DNA of 55,392 bases from an uncultured Clostridia bacterium (lineage in GTDB: Bacteria > Bacillota > Clostridia > Christensenellales > UBA1242): assembly GCA_944382715.1 (NCBI GenBank), contig CALWNC010000010.1, forward strand, positions 1 to 55,392. Reading direction: 5' to 3'. This document shows, in pieces, positions 1 through 8,513 of this stretch (positions within the stretch are counted from its first letter, which is position 1; each line of letters opens with the position of its first letter). A program made the position numbers and the translations under genes. The notes beneath the pieces were generated by a model that ran no database searches, was not told the origin of the DNA, and saw only the letters and a program-made list of their open reading frames with translations.

Positions 1-90
1 TTTTACAATATTTATTTTTACAATATTTATTTTTACAATATTTATTTTTACAATATTTATTTTTACAATATTTATTTTTACAATATTTAT
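1..90. repeat. 15-bp tandem repeat, six copies
   Basis: Six exact head-to-tail copies of TTTTACAATATTTAT fill the first 90 bases and probably continue left of the window. There are no unique spacers, so this is a minisatellite-like array and not a CRISPR. It has no coding potential and lies beyond the terminator that follows it. Confidence 0.95.
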
Positions 91-98
91 TTATTATA

Positions 99-140
99 CA
101 AAATAAAAAGCATCTTAATATAAAGATGCTTTTTATTTTG
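99..140. terminator. Long bidirectional terminator hairpin
   Basis: A perfect 18-bp inverted repeat (99-116 and 123-140) encloses a 6-base loop. The stem has a GCATCTT/AAGATGC core with A-rich and T-rich ends, so it can act as a Rho-independent terminator in either direction. It could end a gene to the left of the window or the minus-strand gene at 388-2739, although it lies about 250 bases past that stop. The 141-387 stretch between holds no ORF I can support. Confidence 0.75.
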
Positions 141-387
141 TCTTTTATGAGATTTTACAAAAAAATATTGGGGTTTTATCAATTAATGAACATAATATAA
201 AAATAGAGATATAAAAAGAATTACCAAATGAGATATAACTCCAAATATAATAATTCTTTATTATTATATTAATTCTAGTCTATTTTTTTATTTTCATTTA
301 TTAATTAATCAAAGTTCCTATAAAATTCTTTTTAATTTAATCAATATGCTAATACCAGAATTAAGAGCATTTTATTAAAAGAGTTTT

Positions 388-2739
388 CTAAAAGCATTGT
401 GGAGCATTATTGAACTCATTTTTCCATCTTTGTTCAGCTTGCTTTACTATTGTTTTTACTGAGTCCAAAGTTACATTATCTAACAACATATCTGGATTTT
501 CAATTATAAATTTTTTAAGTAAGTCTTCTGCATTAAAAAATTCATAGTTATTGCCTTTTAACGATTTTGATTTATCTCCACTTGCACCTTCAACATCTGA
601 CATAATTGCCATATCTAATCCCATATTATGAGCTCTTAAAATCATATCTCCTACTATTGATCCCCCACCAATTGCAACCATTTTTCCATGTTCTGATTGA
701 ACCATATCAAGTGTGCAATCAGGAAGATCAAACCATCTCTTTGCATTTTTACCATTTAGCTGAGGAATAATTGCATGGGTTATAGTGTCTTTTTCTATTT
801 TATTAGAATTTCGAATTTTCTCATTAGTAGATTTGCTATATTTTACTGCCTCTTCTGTTAATGTACCCAAAACCACTAAGTGATTTCCCTCTTTATTATA
901 CCTATGTGCAATTTGATGAAGTTCTTTTTCAACTCCATGGTTAGTTCCACCTGTAACAAAATATGCTTTGTTTGGGTCAACTGCATGTACAAGAGCATCT
1001 AAAGCTATTTGTATTCTTTTTATTTGGTCTGGATGCGATTGAATATTTGGAAAATGCTTATGTGATGAACCCGTTAATAAAATGGGCCTTTTGCCCTTAA
1101 TTGAATCTTTTACACTATTTCCATCAATTACTGCACCACACTTTGCAATTTCTAACAAAAGTCTTGATGCCCTTTCTTGTGATTCAATAAAATTACGCTT
1201 CTCGACTTCATCATTATACTGAAATTCAATATCCTTTTGAGCCAATGAAATATATTCAGATTTTGAATCATTTCTCTCGCATAATCTTAAAAATCTTTTA
1301 TTTTGATTTTCTATTATTTCTAGTTCTGTCTGAGATATCTTTGCAAAGTCTTCCTCGGTTAATCCAGCTTCTTTTGCTAAAATCATTTCCTGTCCTATTG
1401 ATGTGGAATATATTCCCCTTCCATCAGTTCCTAAAACAACTCTTATGCCTTTGTCTAAATATTTTTTTATTGGAATTTGATTTATGTTATCTATATTATT
1501 TAGTGCTAGGTTTGAACTCATATTAAATTCAATTATTGGTTTTATTCTTTTACAAAGTTCTTCTGTTGAAAGTTTTTGATTTTCTTCGCTTTCATTGTAA
1601 GAAGGGGGCTCATCAAAACCATAAATTCCATGACCAATTCTTACTTGTGGATATGGCAACTCTTTTCCTAGTTCTTGCGTAAGTTCCCTATGAGCTTCTT
1701 CAACAGCTAAAAAAACATCTCTAACATTTGCCTTAAATAAAGCATTTTCACCAGCATGCACACGAATTACAAAATCAGGGTCATTAATAATTGCATAGCG
1801 GGCTAATTCTTTAATATATGTCGCAAAGTCACTTGTTGGATTTGTTTCATGAGCCATAAAGTCACAACCAACGACATAAGGACTTTTAGCAGTTATTTTC
1901 AATCTTTCTACTTCATCATGATTCCACTCTTGGTCTGAGTGTCTAGACATTGCTCCTAAAAATCTTAATTTTACACCAGTCATATTTTCAATTTCAGGTA
2001 AATAATTTTCTAATGTTTTTAATTGCTGCATATTTGATATAATTGAAGACAATGAAAGTTCCATATAAGTTATACCATTTTGCCTAGCATCTTTAGCTGT
2101 TTCAATAAGTATAGGTAAAAACATTGATGGATTTTTCGTAAATGGACCTCTTGCAAGATAAATCTCTTCCAATTTATTAAATGTTTCCTGCTCACTAGTA
2201 TCAATTTTCATTGCAGAAATTAAATTTCTACAATTTTCTCTAACTTTTATAACATCTTCAAGTAAATAAGTTCCTTTATCATCTTTTGGCAAATTTTGAA
2301 TATTTAATCCAAATTTTTTTGCATATTCTTCTGTAAATCTAATACCTTTGCCCAAACCACACCTAATAAGTTGTACAGGAGAAAGAGTTGCTGCAAAATG
2401 TGTATGAACATCAGTTTGAATTGACTTTGCCTTGTTTTTAAATCTAACATAAGGTAATAATTCTGGACGAATTGATCGAGCAAACAACCTAGTTTCAAAT
2501 GATGTAAGTTCATTTAAAACTTTAACTTCAGATGACTTTGTGTTTATCTTAACATAAGGTTCATCATTAAGTTTTATAATCACAGCACCATTACTCTCTT
2601 TAATATGCAGTATGTGACTAAGATTTGAAACTAGATTATTTGCATTTCGTTTATTTTTATGAAAAGATTTTAATGATACTTTACCATTTTCAAATTCACC
2701 CATTATAGAATGATCACTATTTAAATAAAATTTTATCAT
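388..2739 (-). CDS. Adenosine deaminase-like domain fused to a SLOG-like domain
   Basis: Large 783-aa fusion. Residues about 105-485 are an adenosine/AMP deaminase-type metal-dependent hydrolase: the HTH metal motif (H112, H114), HAGE at 328-331, RIGHG at 367-371, SSN at 408-410 and TDG at 438-440 (usual family motif TDDP) give all expected zinc and catalytic positions. Residues about 550-745 look like a SLOG/LOG-type Rossmann domain, with GSS (557), VTGGTNHG (595-602), LVVLG (621-625) and GGGSIVGD (691-698). The first 100 residues are a small unrecognised domain. Predicted reaction: hydrolytic deamination of an adenine nucleoside or nucleotide, with the SLOG part sensing or cleaving a nucleotide. 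The gene is monocistronic with its own promoter, flanked by very AT-rich spacers. It is too long for a housekeeping Add protein (roughly 330-350 aa). A role in phage defence or nucleotide signalling is inference from SLOG biology only. Confidence 0.8.
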   Translation of the reverse strand: MIKFYLNSDHSIMGEFENGKVSLKSFHKNKRNANNLVSNLSHILHIKESNGAVIIKLNDEPYVKINTKSSEVKVLNELTSFETRLFARSIRPELLPYVRFKNKAKSIQTDVHTHFAATLSPVQLIRCGLGKGIRFTEEYAKKFGLNIQNLPKDDKGTYLLEDVIKVRENCRNLISAMKIDTSEQETFNKLEEIYLARGPFTKNPSMFLPILIETAKDARQNGITYMELSLSSIISNMQQLKTLENYLPEIENMTGVKLRFLGAMSRHSDQEWNHDEVERLKITAKSPYVVGCDFMAHETNPTSDFATYIKELARYAIINDPDFVIRVHAGENALFKANVRDVFLAVEEAHRELTQELGKELPYPQVRIGHGIYGFDEPPSYNESEENQKLSTEELCKRIKPIIEFNMSSNLALNNIDNINQIPIKKYLDKGIRVVLGTDGRGIYSTSIGQEMILAKEAGLTEEDFAKISQTELEIIENQNKRFLRLCERNDSKSEYISLAQKDIEFQYNDEVEKRNFIESQERASRLLLEIAKCGAVIDGNSVKDSIKGKRPILLTGSSHKHFPNIQSHPDQIKRIQIALDALVHAVDPNKAYFVTGGTNHGVEKELHQIAHRYNKEGNHLVVLGTLTEEAVKYSKSTNEKIRNSNKIEKDTITHAIIPQLNGKNAKRWFDLPDCTLDMVQSEHGKMVAIGGGSIVGDMILRAHNMGLDMAIMSDVEGASGDKSKSLKGNNYEFFNAEDLLKKFIIENPDMLLDNVTLDSVKTIVKQAEQRWKNEFNNAPQCF

Positions 2740-2759
2740 AACACACCCGTTTTTATTTT

Positions 2760-2788
2760 AATATATCATCTACTGTCTTAATTGTCAA
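2760..2788 (-). promoter_or_regulatory. Promoter of the ADA-SLOG gene
   Basis: On the minus strand TTGACA (2783-2788) is followed after exactly 17 bases by TATATT (2760-2765), about 20 bases upstream of the start codon. This is a near-consensus housekeeping sigma promoter. A G-rich GGGTG just before the start may act as ribosome binding site. Confidence 0.75.
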
Positions 2789-3291
2789 TAATAAAACCAA
2801 TAACGGAGCATAACAAAATATTTGAATTGTTATTGTAATTTTAGATTTTTGACCATTAGTTTACTAACACACAAATTTAGATGAAACTGATTATATTTTT
2901 CATTGAAAAATAAAGAAATAAAATTCATAAGAATTATAAAAAAGTTGCATATAAAAATTATTTTAATTCAAATTTATTTATTAAACAAAAATCAAGATTT
3001 TACTAAATAATTATTTGTATAAAATTTTTTAAGAATTAAATGTTTTTAAGAATTTATTATACTGTAAAAAATCTTAATATGTTTTAATAATAAAAACATA
3101 TTAGGTGGTAAAGATATTAATATAAGTACTTGTTTAACTTTTCAAATTTATCTAAAATTTACAATTAAATAAATTCAAATAAAAACTTACATTAGTTATA
3201 CAAAATCCATTAATACATTATATAATTGAAATACTTTAAATGTAAAATTATAAAGTATATTTTATATTTAATAATCTTTTATAATCAATAA
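2789..3291. other. AT-rich intergenic stretch, no gene seen
   Basis: About 500 bases of extremely AT-rich DNA between the ADA-SLOG promoter and the tsf terminator. I see no ORF with a ribosome binding site. The only structure noted is an 11-bp perfect hairpin (3075-3085 with 3093-3103, TAATATGTTTT arms) followed by GGTGG, and a short near-duplicated TTTTTAAGAATT motif around 3028-3055. Function unknown. Confidence 0.6.
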
Positions 3292-3319
3292 AAAAATCAT
3301 AGGACTACCTATGATTTTT
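3292..3319 (-). terminator. Terminator after tsf
   Basis: Perfect 12-bp stem (3292-3303 and 3308-3319) with loop ACTA, starting a few bases past the tsf stop. Minus-strand transcripts would end in a U-rich tail. It closes the rpsB-tsf operon. Confidence 0.85.
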
Positions 3320-3326
3320 CAATAAA

Positions 3327-3977
3327 TTAAGCTTGTGTTTGTTTTTTAACTTCTTCTGCTAAGTTATCATGTCTCTTTTCAAGACCTTCACCCATAACAA
3401 ATCTTGCAAATCTTCTTATAGATATTTTTTCTCCAATCTTTAAAATAGCATTGCTAATAAGTTGAGAAATGGTTATGCTTGGGTCTTTTACAAAATCTTG
3501 TTCTAAAAGACAAACTTCTTTATAAAACTTCTCAATTTTACCTTCTACTATTTTATCTGCAAATTCAGGTTTTTTACCTTCGTTAATAACTTGTGCACGA
3601 AGAATTTCTCTTTCTTTTTCAACTACTGATGAATCTACTTCTTCTTTTGAAACATATTTTGGTGCATTTGCTGCTATATGCAAGCAAATATCATGACCAA
3701 GTTGTTGAAAATCAAGATTTTTAGCAACAAAGTCTGTTTCACAGTTAAGTTCAAGCATAACACCAATTTTTCCATTCATATGATTATAAAGGAATACTGA
3801 ACCCTCTGCTGCAACTCTTGATGCCTTTTTAGCAGCTTTAGCAATTCCCTTTTCACGAAGCCAATCTGCTGCTCTATTCATATCTCCATCACACTCTGTA
3901 AGTGCGTTTTTACAATCAAGCATACCTGCACCGGTTTGCTCTCTTAGTGTAGTTATATCTTTAGCGGTAAATGCCAT
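3327..3977 (-). CDS. tsf: Elongation factor Ts
   Basis: EF-Ts is the guanine-nucleotide exchange factor that recycles EF-Tu during translation. The N-terminal UBA-like part carries the family signature LREQTGAGMLDCKNAL (residues 12-27) followed by ADWLREKGIAKAAKKASRVAAEG; the second signature ELNCETDFVAKN lies near residues 77-88. At 216 aa it is a short-form Ts with one core subdomain, as is common in many Firmicutes and other bacteria. It follows rpsB by 17 bases, the near-universal rpsB-tsf pair, with an AGGAG site upstream of the ATG and a strong terminator behind. Confidence 0.97.
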   Translation of the reverse strand: MAFTAKDITTLREQTGAGMLDCKNALTECDGDMNRAADWLREKGIAKAAKKASRVAAEGSVFLYNHMNGKIGVMLELNCETDFVAKNLDFQQLGHDICLHIAANAPKYVSKEEVDSSVVEKEREILRAQVINEGKKPEFADKIVEGKIEKFYKEVCLLEQDFVKDPSITISQLISNAILKIGEKISIRRFARFVMGEGLEKRHDNLAEEVKKQTQA

Positions 3978-3994
3978 ATATAATTTTCTCCTAA

Positions 3995-4840
3995 TTAATT
4001 ATTTTGAACTTCTGTTTCTTCTGTTTTTGTTTCTGTTTCTTCATTTGAAGAAGTTGCTTCTTCACTTTCAGCTACACTTTCAGAAGATTCTTCTGTTTCT
4101 TCAACAGTTTCACCTGAAGCGGCAGCCTCTGCTGCTTTTATTTTTGCAAGACCTTCTGCACCTTCTCTTGCTTCAATGCAAGCATCTGCCATTGCACCAG
4201 CAATAAGTTTAACTGCACGAATTGCATCATCGTTACCCGGAATAACATAATCAATGTCATCTGGGTCACAGTTAGTATCTACCAAAGCAACGATAGGTAT
4301 TCCCATACTCTTTGCTTCTCTAACTGCAATGTATTCTTTACCAGGGTCTACAACGAAAAGTGCTGATGGAAGAGTTCTCATTTCCTTAATACCACCAAGA
4401 TTGTCTTCAAGTTTTTGTCTTTCTGCTTTAAGACCTAAAACTTCCTTTTTTGGTAAAAGGTCAAACTCACCTGTTGCTTCCATTTGATTTAATTTTGCAA
4501 GTCTATCTACTCTGCTTCTAATAGTTTTAAAGTTTGTAAGAGTACCACCAAGCCAACGATTACCCATATAGAACATTCCTGCTCTTTGAGCCTCTTCAAT
4601 AACTGCTTCTTTTGCTTGTTTCTTTGTTCCTACGAAAAGAATTGTTCCGCCAGCTTCAACAACTGATTTAACGAATGCATAAGCTTCATCAATCAAAGTT
4701 ACTGTTTTTTCAAGGTCAAGAATATAAATATCATTTCTAGCGGTAAAAATGTACTTTTTCATTTTAGGGTTCCATTTTCTTGTTGGGTGACCAAAATGAA
4801 CTCCTGCCTCAAGTAGTTGTTTCATTGATACAACTGCCAT
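3995..4840 (-). CDS. rpsB: 30S ribosomal protein S2
   Basis: S2 sits on the back of the 30S head-body junction. The sequence opens with [22 protein letters not shown], the textbook S2 start, and carries the [12 protein letters not shown] and [15 protein letters not shown] blocks and [20 protein letters not shown] toward the C-terminus. Residues after about 235 form a low-complexity acidic tail rich in E, T and S, longer than in Bacillus; its function is not evident. The gene has its own promoter and a leader of about 110 bases, and is co-transcribed with tsf. AAGGAG precedes the ATG. Confidence 0.97.
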   Translation of the reverse strand: MAVVSMKQLLEAGVHFGHPTRKWNPKMKKYIFTARNDIYILDLEKTVTLIDEAYAFVKSVVEAGGTILFVGTKKQAKEAVIEEAQRAGMFYMGNRWLGGTLTNFKTIRSRVDRLAKLNQMEATGEFDLLPKKEVLGLKAERQKLEDNLGGIKEMRTLPSALFVVDPGKEYIAVREAKSMGIPIVALVDTNCDPDDIDYVIPGNDDAIRAVKLIAGAMADACIEAREGAEGLAKIKAAEAAASGETVEETEESSESVAESEEATSSNEETETKTEETEVQNN

Positions 4841-4988
4841 AAATATAATCTCCTTTTTGTTTATCCCTCTTTGTGGGTCAACTGCATTTGGAACACAAAA
4901 TCATAAAAATTTAATTTTGTGCAACACCAAAAACATCACCACAAATGTGTGATAACGAGATTATACCACAATGATTTTATAATTGCAA
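4841..4988 (-). promoter_or_regulatory. rpsB promoter and 5' leader
   Basis: TTGCAA (4983-4988), a 17-base spacer and a perfect TATAAT (4960-4965) on the minus strand place the transcript start near 4953, giving a leader of roughly 110 bases before rpsB. The leader contains G-rich and C-rich patches that could fold. S2 leaders are known autoregulatory targets in other bacteria, but I do not recognise a defined consensus here, so regulation by S2 is only a possibility. Confidence 0.65.
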
Positions 4989-5118
4989 GAAAATTATTCA
5001 AAAAATAACAATTTTTATATTTTATTTATTATTTAGATGTTATTATATCTAAAATTAATTGAATAATACTATTGAAAATGTTCCCATTTATTCTAAAAGA
5101 ACTAATTTTATCAATTCT

Positions 5119-5153
5119 AAAAAACAGTTTTAGAAATTACTAAAACTGTTTTT
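5119..5153 (-). terminator. Terminator after the PH-domain gene
   Basis: 14-bp inverted repeat (5120-5133 with 5140-5153, core AAAACAGTTTTAG) with a 6-base loop, directly overlapping the stop codon of the upstream minus-strand gene and followed by T residues on that strand. Confidence 0.75.
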
Positions 5154-5841
5154 AATTTAATTTTTTATTTCCCTTATTTGGAGCAGCACAACTAGGACAT
5201 TTATTTTCGCTTGCACTGTAAACTGAACCACAAAATATACATTCTACTTTTTCATCTACTTTTTCAATTTCATCACTTGTAGATTTCGGATTTTTTATTA
5301 ATGCCATTATTTTCGTATGTAAATTAATACTGTCTGAAATATCTGATAGTATTAATTGTTTATCATTAGTTATGATAGTTATATCTCCAACTCCAAGAAG
5401 TTTATCTACAAATCCAATATTTAATTTGGCATCTTTAATTTCGTCAAAAAATACAGAAGCATAAACATATTTTACATCTCCCCTAAGTTCCAAAATTCTC
5501 TTATCAGTAATTAAATATAAAATTGTTTTGTGCTCTCTATTTGCCTTTATAAGAGATGCAATCCAAGCCCAAAGAGGAGTTAAGTGCAATGCAAAAAATG
5601 GAATTATAAAAAATAGTGCAAATGTTGGGATACCACTACTAAAAATTAAAAACAATATAGAAATGTCAATAACAGCCCACAATATTGCAATAGGAGCAAG
5701 TTTTAGACATTTTCCTGCAACATAAGCAGACTTTTTAGGATACTTTTTTAGTAAGATATTCTCAGATGGCAATAAAAAAGAATTAATATCCAAACCAGAT
5801 TTTGTTTCAGAACTAAAATAATTATCGTCTAATTTAACCAA
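5152..5841 (-). CDS. Membrane PH-domain protein with C-terminal zinc ribbon
   Basis: 229 aa, function unknown. Residues about 46-68 and 71-97 are two hydrophobic segments forming a membrane hairpin. Residues about 100-195 resemble a bacterial PH (bPH) domain: YLITDKRILELRGDVKYVYASVFFDEI followed by a second strand set. The C-terminus holds a CxxC...CxxC zinc ribbon (CIFCGS, CPSCAAP). Such membrane-anchored PH proteins occur in Firmicutes without a known job. The start is a TTG at 5841, chosen because GAGGAG lies 7 bases upstream and there is no closer ATG. Monocistronic with its own terminator. Confidence 0.8.
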   Translation of the reverse strand: MVKLDDNYFSSETKSGLDINSFLLPSENILLKKYPKKSAYVAGKCLKLAPIAILWAVIDISILFLIFSSGIPTFALFFIIPFFALHLTPLWAWIASLIKANREHKTILYLITDKRILELRGDVKYVYASVFFDEIKDAKLNIGFVDKLLGVGDITIITNDKQLILSDISDSINLHTKIMALIKNPKSTSDEIEKVDEKVECIFCGSVYSASENKCPSCAAPNKGNKKLN

Positions 5842-6067
5842 AATTTTTCTCCTCGAAATTTATAATCATAGCTATTAATTAAAATATATTATAGTAAAAC
5901 TTATTCATAAAAATATCTTAAATATTCTAGCTGAAAATTTTTTTAATTTTTCATAATAAAATTAACAGCGTTTAAGCATTAATTTAATTATAATACTAAA
6001 ACAAAATCATTGCAATAATTTAAAAGATTAAAAAATTTTTTATAATAATTAAATAAAAACACAAAAA

Positions 6068-6091
6068 AAGACCAAGAAAAAACTTGGTCTT
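6068..6091 (-). terminator. Terminator after the ruvX-DUF1292 operon
   Basis: 9-bp GC-containing stem AAGACCAAG/CTTGGTCTT (6068-6076 with 6083-6091), loop of six A residues, followed on the minus strand by a run of T. It lies about 40 bases past the DUF1292 stop. Confidence 0.85.
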
Positions 6092-6130
6092 CAACTTATA
6101 ACTAAAGTAAACTAAACATATGCAGATAAA

Positions 6131-6475
6131 TTATTCGGCGCTGCCATCTGTTTCTGCTTCATCAAGAAGTTTATTATATTCAGCAAAAACTGCATCAATA
6201 ATAGAATCGTCAAGTTCGATTTCAAACTTGTCCTCTCCGTCTTTACCTCTTGTTACTTTAAATACAAGTGCTTCATCATCGTCCATTCCGTCAAGAAGTT
6301 CAACTGGTTGTAAAATTGCATAAAAATTTCCCTTATGTGCAATTCCTGCAATTTCAACAAAGTCTATTTCTTCCCCGTCTGCTGAAAGAAGAGTGACAAT
6401 ATCATCGTCTTCATCTTCCATATTTTCTAATGAATCTGGGAGATTATCTCCGTTTAATTTTTCTTCATCTGCCAT
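6131..6475 (-). CDS. DUF1292 family protein (YrzB-like)
   Basis: 114-aa very acidic small protein. The central block DIVTLLSADGEEIDFVEIAGIAHKG followed by YAILQPV and ALVFKV is the DUF1292 fold found next to ruvX in most Firmicutes. Family function is unestablished; proteins are cytosolic and short. It follows ruvX by about 23 bases with AGGAG before the ATG, so the two are one operon closed by a strong terminator. Confidence 0.9.
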   Translation of the reverse strand: MADEEKLNGDNLPDSLENMEDEDDDIVTLLSADGEEIDFVEIAGIAHKGNFYAILQPVELLDGMDDDEALVFKVTRGKDGEDKFEIELDDSIIDAVFAEYNKLLDEAETDGSAE

Positions 6476-6498
6476 AATTTTTTTACTCCTATTTTATA

Positions 6499-6927
6499 TT
6501 AATTTTTGTCTTTCATATTGCTTTTTTTATCAAGATAAGTTTGCAATATGATGGTCGCAGCAAGACTGTCTATCTTATCTTTTCTCTTCTCCCTTCTCAT
6601 ACCTGACTCTATTAAAATCCTTTGAGCTTCAACGGTTGATAATCTTTCATCTTGATAGATGATTGGAACATCAATAATTTTAGAGAGTTTTTCTCCAAAA
6701 TCTTTTGCCATTTCCACACTAGAACCTTCACTTCCGTCCATTTTCAAAGGGAGTCCAATAACAACTTGTCCTGCTTCAAGATTAGTAATAATTTCTGCAA
6801 TATTTTTTAAATCACTTGGTTCATCTTTTCTCTTATAAACTGTATAAGCCGATGCAATAATTTCCATTATATCAGAAGTTGCTACACCAATTCGCACAGT
6901 TCCTATATCAAGTGATACAATCTTCAC
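6499..6927 (-). CDS. ruvX: Putative Holliday junction resolvase / pre-16S rRNA nuclease YqgF
   Basis: 142-aa RNase H-fold YqgF protein. The N-terminal SLDIGTVRIGVATSD carries the first catalytic Asp; GLPLKMDGSEG and YQDERLSTVEAQRIL carry the middle motifs and the glutamate; DKIDSLAATIILQTYLD gives the last Asp. The family matures 16S rRNA 5' ends and has been proposed as a junction resolvase. The start is a GTG at 6927 with AAGGAGAT upstream. In the usual Firmicutes cluster it sits with alaS and IreB; here only DUF1292 remains beside it. Confidence 0.93.
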   Translation of the reverse strand: MKIVSLDIGTVRIGVATSDIMEIIASAYTVYKRKDEPSDLKNIAEIITNLEAGQVVIGLPLKMDGSEGSSVEMAKDFGEKLSKIIDVPIIYQDERLSTVEAQRILIESGMRREKRKDKIDSLAATIILQTYLDKKSNMKDKN

Positions 6928-7065
6928 AAAAATCTCCTTATCTAACCTTATTCTAATATTAACATAAAATATTTAAATTGTCTATTTTTTTTTAGCATTT
7001 TTTTAGTTTTTATTTTTTAGTTATAAATTTAGGAGTTTTTTTAAAAATTATTTGAATTAAACAGA

Positions 7066-7314
7066 TTAATTTTGGGCATTTGTATTACAATCACAAGGCT
7101 TAGGATTTTGAGCATTGATATCTACTGGTTTTTCTTCTCCAGCCTCTTCTACTTTTTCTTTAATTTGGTCAGTTACTTCAGAAATTTTCTTTTCAACTAA
7201 TTCTGCCTTTTGTTTAACCATACCTGAGAGTTTTTTGTTTTTAGCAACTATTACTCCGCCAACGCAAAGACCAACAGCCATACCAAAAACTAATCCTTTA
7301 CAAAAATTTTCCAT
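7066..7314 (-). CDS. YtxH-like small membrane-anchored protein
   Basis: 82 aa: a single glycine-rich N-terminal membrane helix (LVFGMAVGLCVGGVIVA, residues about 9-25) followed by a Lys/Glu-rich amphipathic helix and a polar C-terminus with a CDC pair. This is the layout of YtxH-like general-stress or apolipoprotein-like small proteins; the exact role is unknown. AGGAGG precedes the ATG. It is divergent from tdk. Confidence 0.65.
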   Translation of the reverse strand: MENFCKGLVFGMAVGLCVGGVIVAKNKKLSGMVKQKAELVEKKISEVTDQIKEKVEEAGEEKPVDINAQNPKPCDCNTNAQN

Positions 7315-7430
7315 ATTTACCTCCTGCTAATAGTATGTGAACGGTCGACAAAAATATACAAAATTTATTTTTTTTAAGTATTTTGTTTAAAAATTTCCAT
7401 AAATGATTTAAAATGCAAGAGAGGTAAATT

Positions 7431-8018
7431 ATGGCTAATAAATTATATTTTAGATATGGAGTAATGGGTTCATCAAAAACTGCTCAAGCTCTTATGACAA
7501 AATTCAACTATGAACAACAAAATTATAAAGTTTTTTTAATTAAACCTACTCTAGACACGAGAGATAATTTTGAAGGTAAACAAATTATTAGAAGTAGAAT
7601 AGGTCTTGAAGCAGAGGCTGTTGCATTTTTGCCTGATGATAATATTGAAGAGCTTTTTAACAAATATAATAAAAATAAAAATTATAGAGCAATAATTGTT
7701 GATGAATGCCAGTTTTGTACAACTAAACAAATTGAAGAATTGAAAAATTTGACTTCTCTTGTGCCAGTATTTTGCTATGGATTAAAGACCGATTTTCAAA
7801 CAAACTTATTTGAAGGTAGCAAACGGCTACTTGAAATTGCCGATTCAATTACAGAAATAAAATCTATATGTTCTTGTGGGAAAAAGGCAATAATCAACGC
7901 AAGGTTTTCAAATGGTAAACTTGTAACTTCGGGTTCAGTAATAGATATTGGAGGAGATGACAAGTATAAGGCACTTTGTTATGACTGTTATAAAAAATAT
8001 GCAAAAGAAAATAAGTAA
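7431..8018 (+). CDS. tdk: Thymidine kinase
   Basis: Phosphorylates thymidine to dTMP with ATP in pyrimidine salvage. 195 aa, the usual size of the type II enzyme. The P-loop region YGVMGSSKTAQAL (about residues 9-21; the family usually has GxMxSGKT) is followed by PTLDTRDN, the Walker B/catalytic block IIVDECQFC, and the lasso zinc ligands CSCGKKA and CYDCYKKY. GAGAGG precedes the ATG. It stands alone, with a hairpin after it at 8170-8206. Confidence 0.94.
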   Translation: MANKLYFRYGVMGSSKTAQALMTKFNYEQQNYKVFLIKPTLDTRDNFEGKQIIRSRIGLEAEAVAFLPDDNIEELFNKYNKNKNYRAIIVDECQFCTTKQIEELKNLTSLVPVFCYGLKTDFQTNLFEGSKRLLEIADSITEIKSICSCGKKAIINARFSNGKLVTSGSVIDIGGDDKYKALCYDCYKKYAKENK

Positions 8019-8169
8019 TTCTTTAAAAACTTTTTTATGTTTTTCATAAAAAACACTACTAAAAATTTTTTGAAGACTCAAAAAATGAATTTGTTTTTTA
8101 AGCAATATGCATTGTTTTATTTAATTAGTCTTATATTTAGATAAATTATTTGCTATTAATAAAGAATAA

Positions 8170-8206
8170 AATAATATGATACCATAAATTTTTGTATCAT
8201 ATTATT
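8170..8206. terminator. Convergent terminator between tdk and the XRE gene
   Basis: 13-bp perfect inverted repeat AATAATATGATAC (8170-8182 with 8194-8206). It is followed by seven T residues on the plus strand, and overlaps the stop codon of the minus-strand XRE gene, so it can end transcription from both sides. Confidence 0.7.
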
Positions 8207-8420
8207 TTTTTAATAAATCTTCTCTTTTTATGCCTAAAAAATAATCTGCACTAATATCAAAAGCAATACAAATTTGCTTTAAAATATCATAACCCGGCTT
8301 TGCCTTTCCTTTTAACCACTCACTTACCTGACTCTGCTTTATGCCTACCTTTTTGGCAAAAGCTACCTGCGATAATCCATACTCAGTCAAGAACTCTTTC
8401 AAAATTTCTTTGAACTCCAT
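8202..8420 (-). CDS. XRE-family HTH transcriptional regulator
   Basis: 72-aa protein that is almost entirely one Cro/C1-type helix-turn-helix: LTEYGLSQVAFAKKVGIKQS then VSEWLKGKAKPGYDILKQIC and ISADYFLGI. No effector domain is present, so it is probably a simple repressor. It is divergent from the small zinc-ribbon membrane protein at 8514, and the 90 bases between them carry two matching palindromes (8432-8445 and 8461-8474), the likely operator. No Shine-Dalgarno is visible before its ATG. Confidence 0.9.
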   Translation of the reverse strand: MEFKEILKEFLTEYGLSQVAFAKKVGIKQSQVSEWLKGKAKPGYDILKQICIAFDISADYFLGIKREDLLKK

Positions 8421-8431
8421 AATTATATGAT

Positions 8432-8482
8432 ATAGAAAATTCTATTAAAATATTTGACATATAGAATTTTCTATACTATAAT
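8432..8482 (+). promoter_or_regulatory. Promoter with paired palindromic operators
   Basis: TTGACA (8454-8459), 17 bases and a perfect TATAAT (8477-8482) form a consensus promoter for the plus-strand gene at 8514. The spacer is filled by ATAGAATTTTCTAT (8461-8474). A second copy in inverted orientation, ATAGAAAATTCTAT (8432-8445), lies just upstream, toward the XRE start. Both have 6-bp ATAGAA/TTCTAT arms. Occupancy of the first site would block RNA polymerase; the second would cover the XRE gene's own start region. That the neighbouring XRE protein binds here is inference. Confidence 0.85.
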
Positions 8483-8513
8483 TTTTGAATAATAATTTTT
8501 GGAGGAAGTTTTT

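Noticed and set aside
1..90. CRISPR array
   Set aside because: The repeats are direct tandem copies with no spacers, and no cas genes are near.
388..2739. RADAR RdrB deaminase
   Set aside because: The ADA core is canonical with a SLOG-like C-terminus, no adjacent RdrA ATPase was found, and I cannot see RdrB-specific insertions.
3075..3103. Terminator or small RNA hairpin in the AT-rich gap
   Set aside because: Stem is AT-only, no T-run or promoter goes with it.
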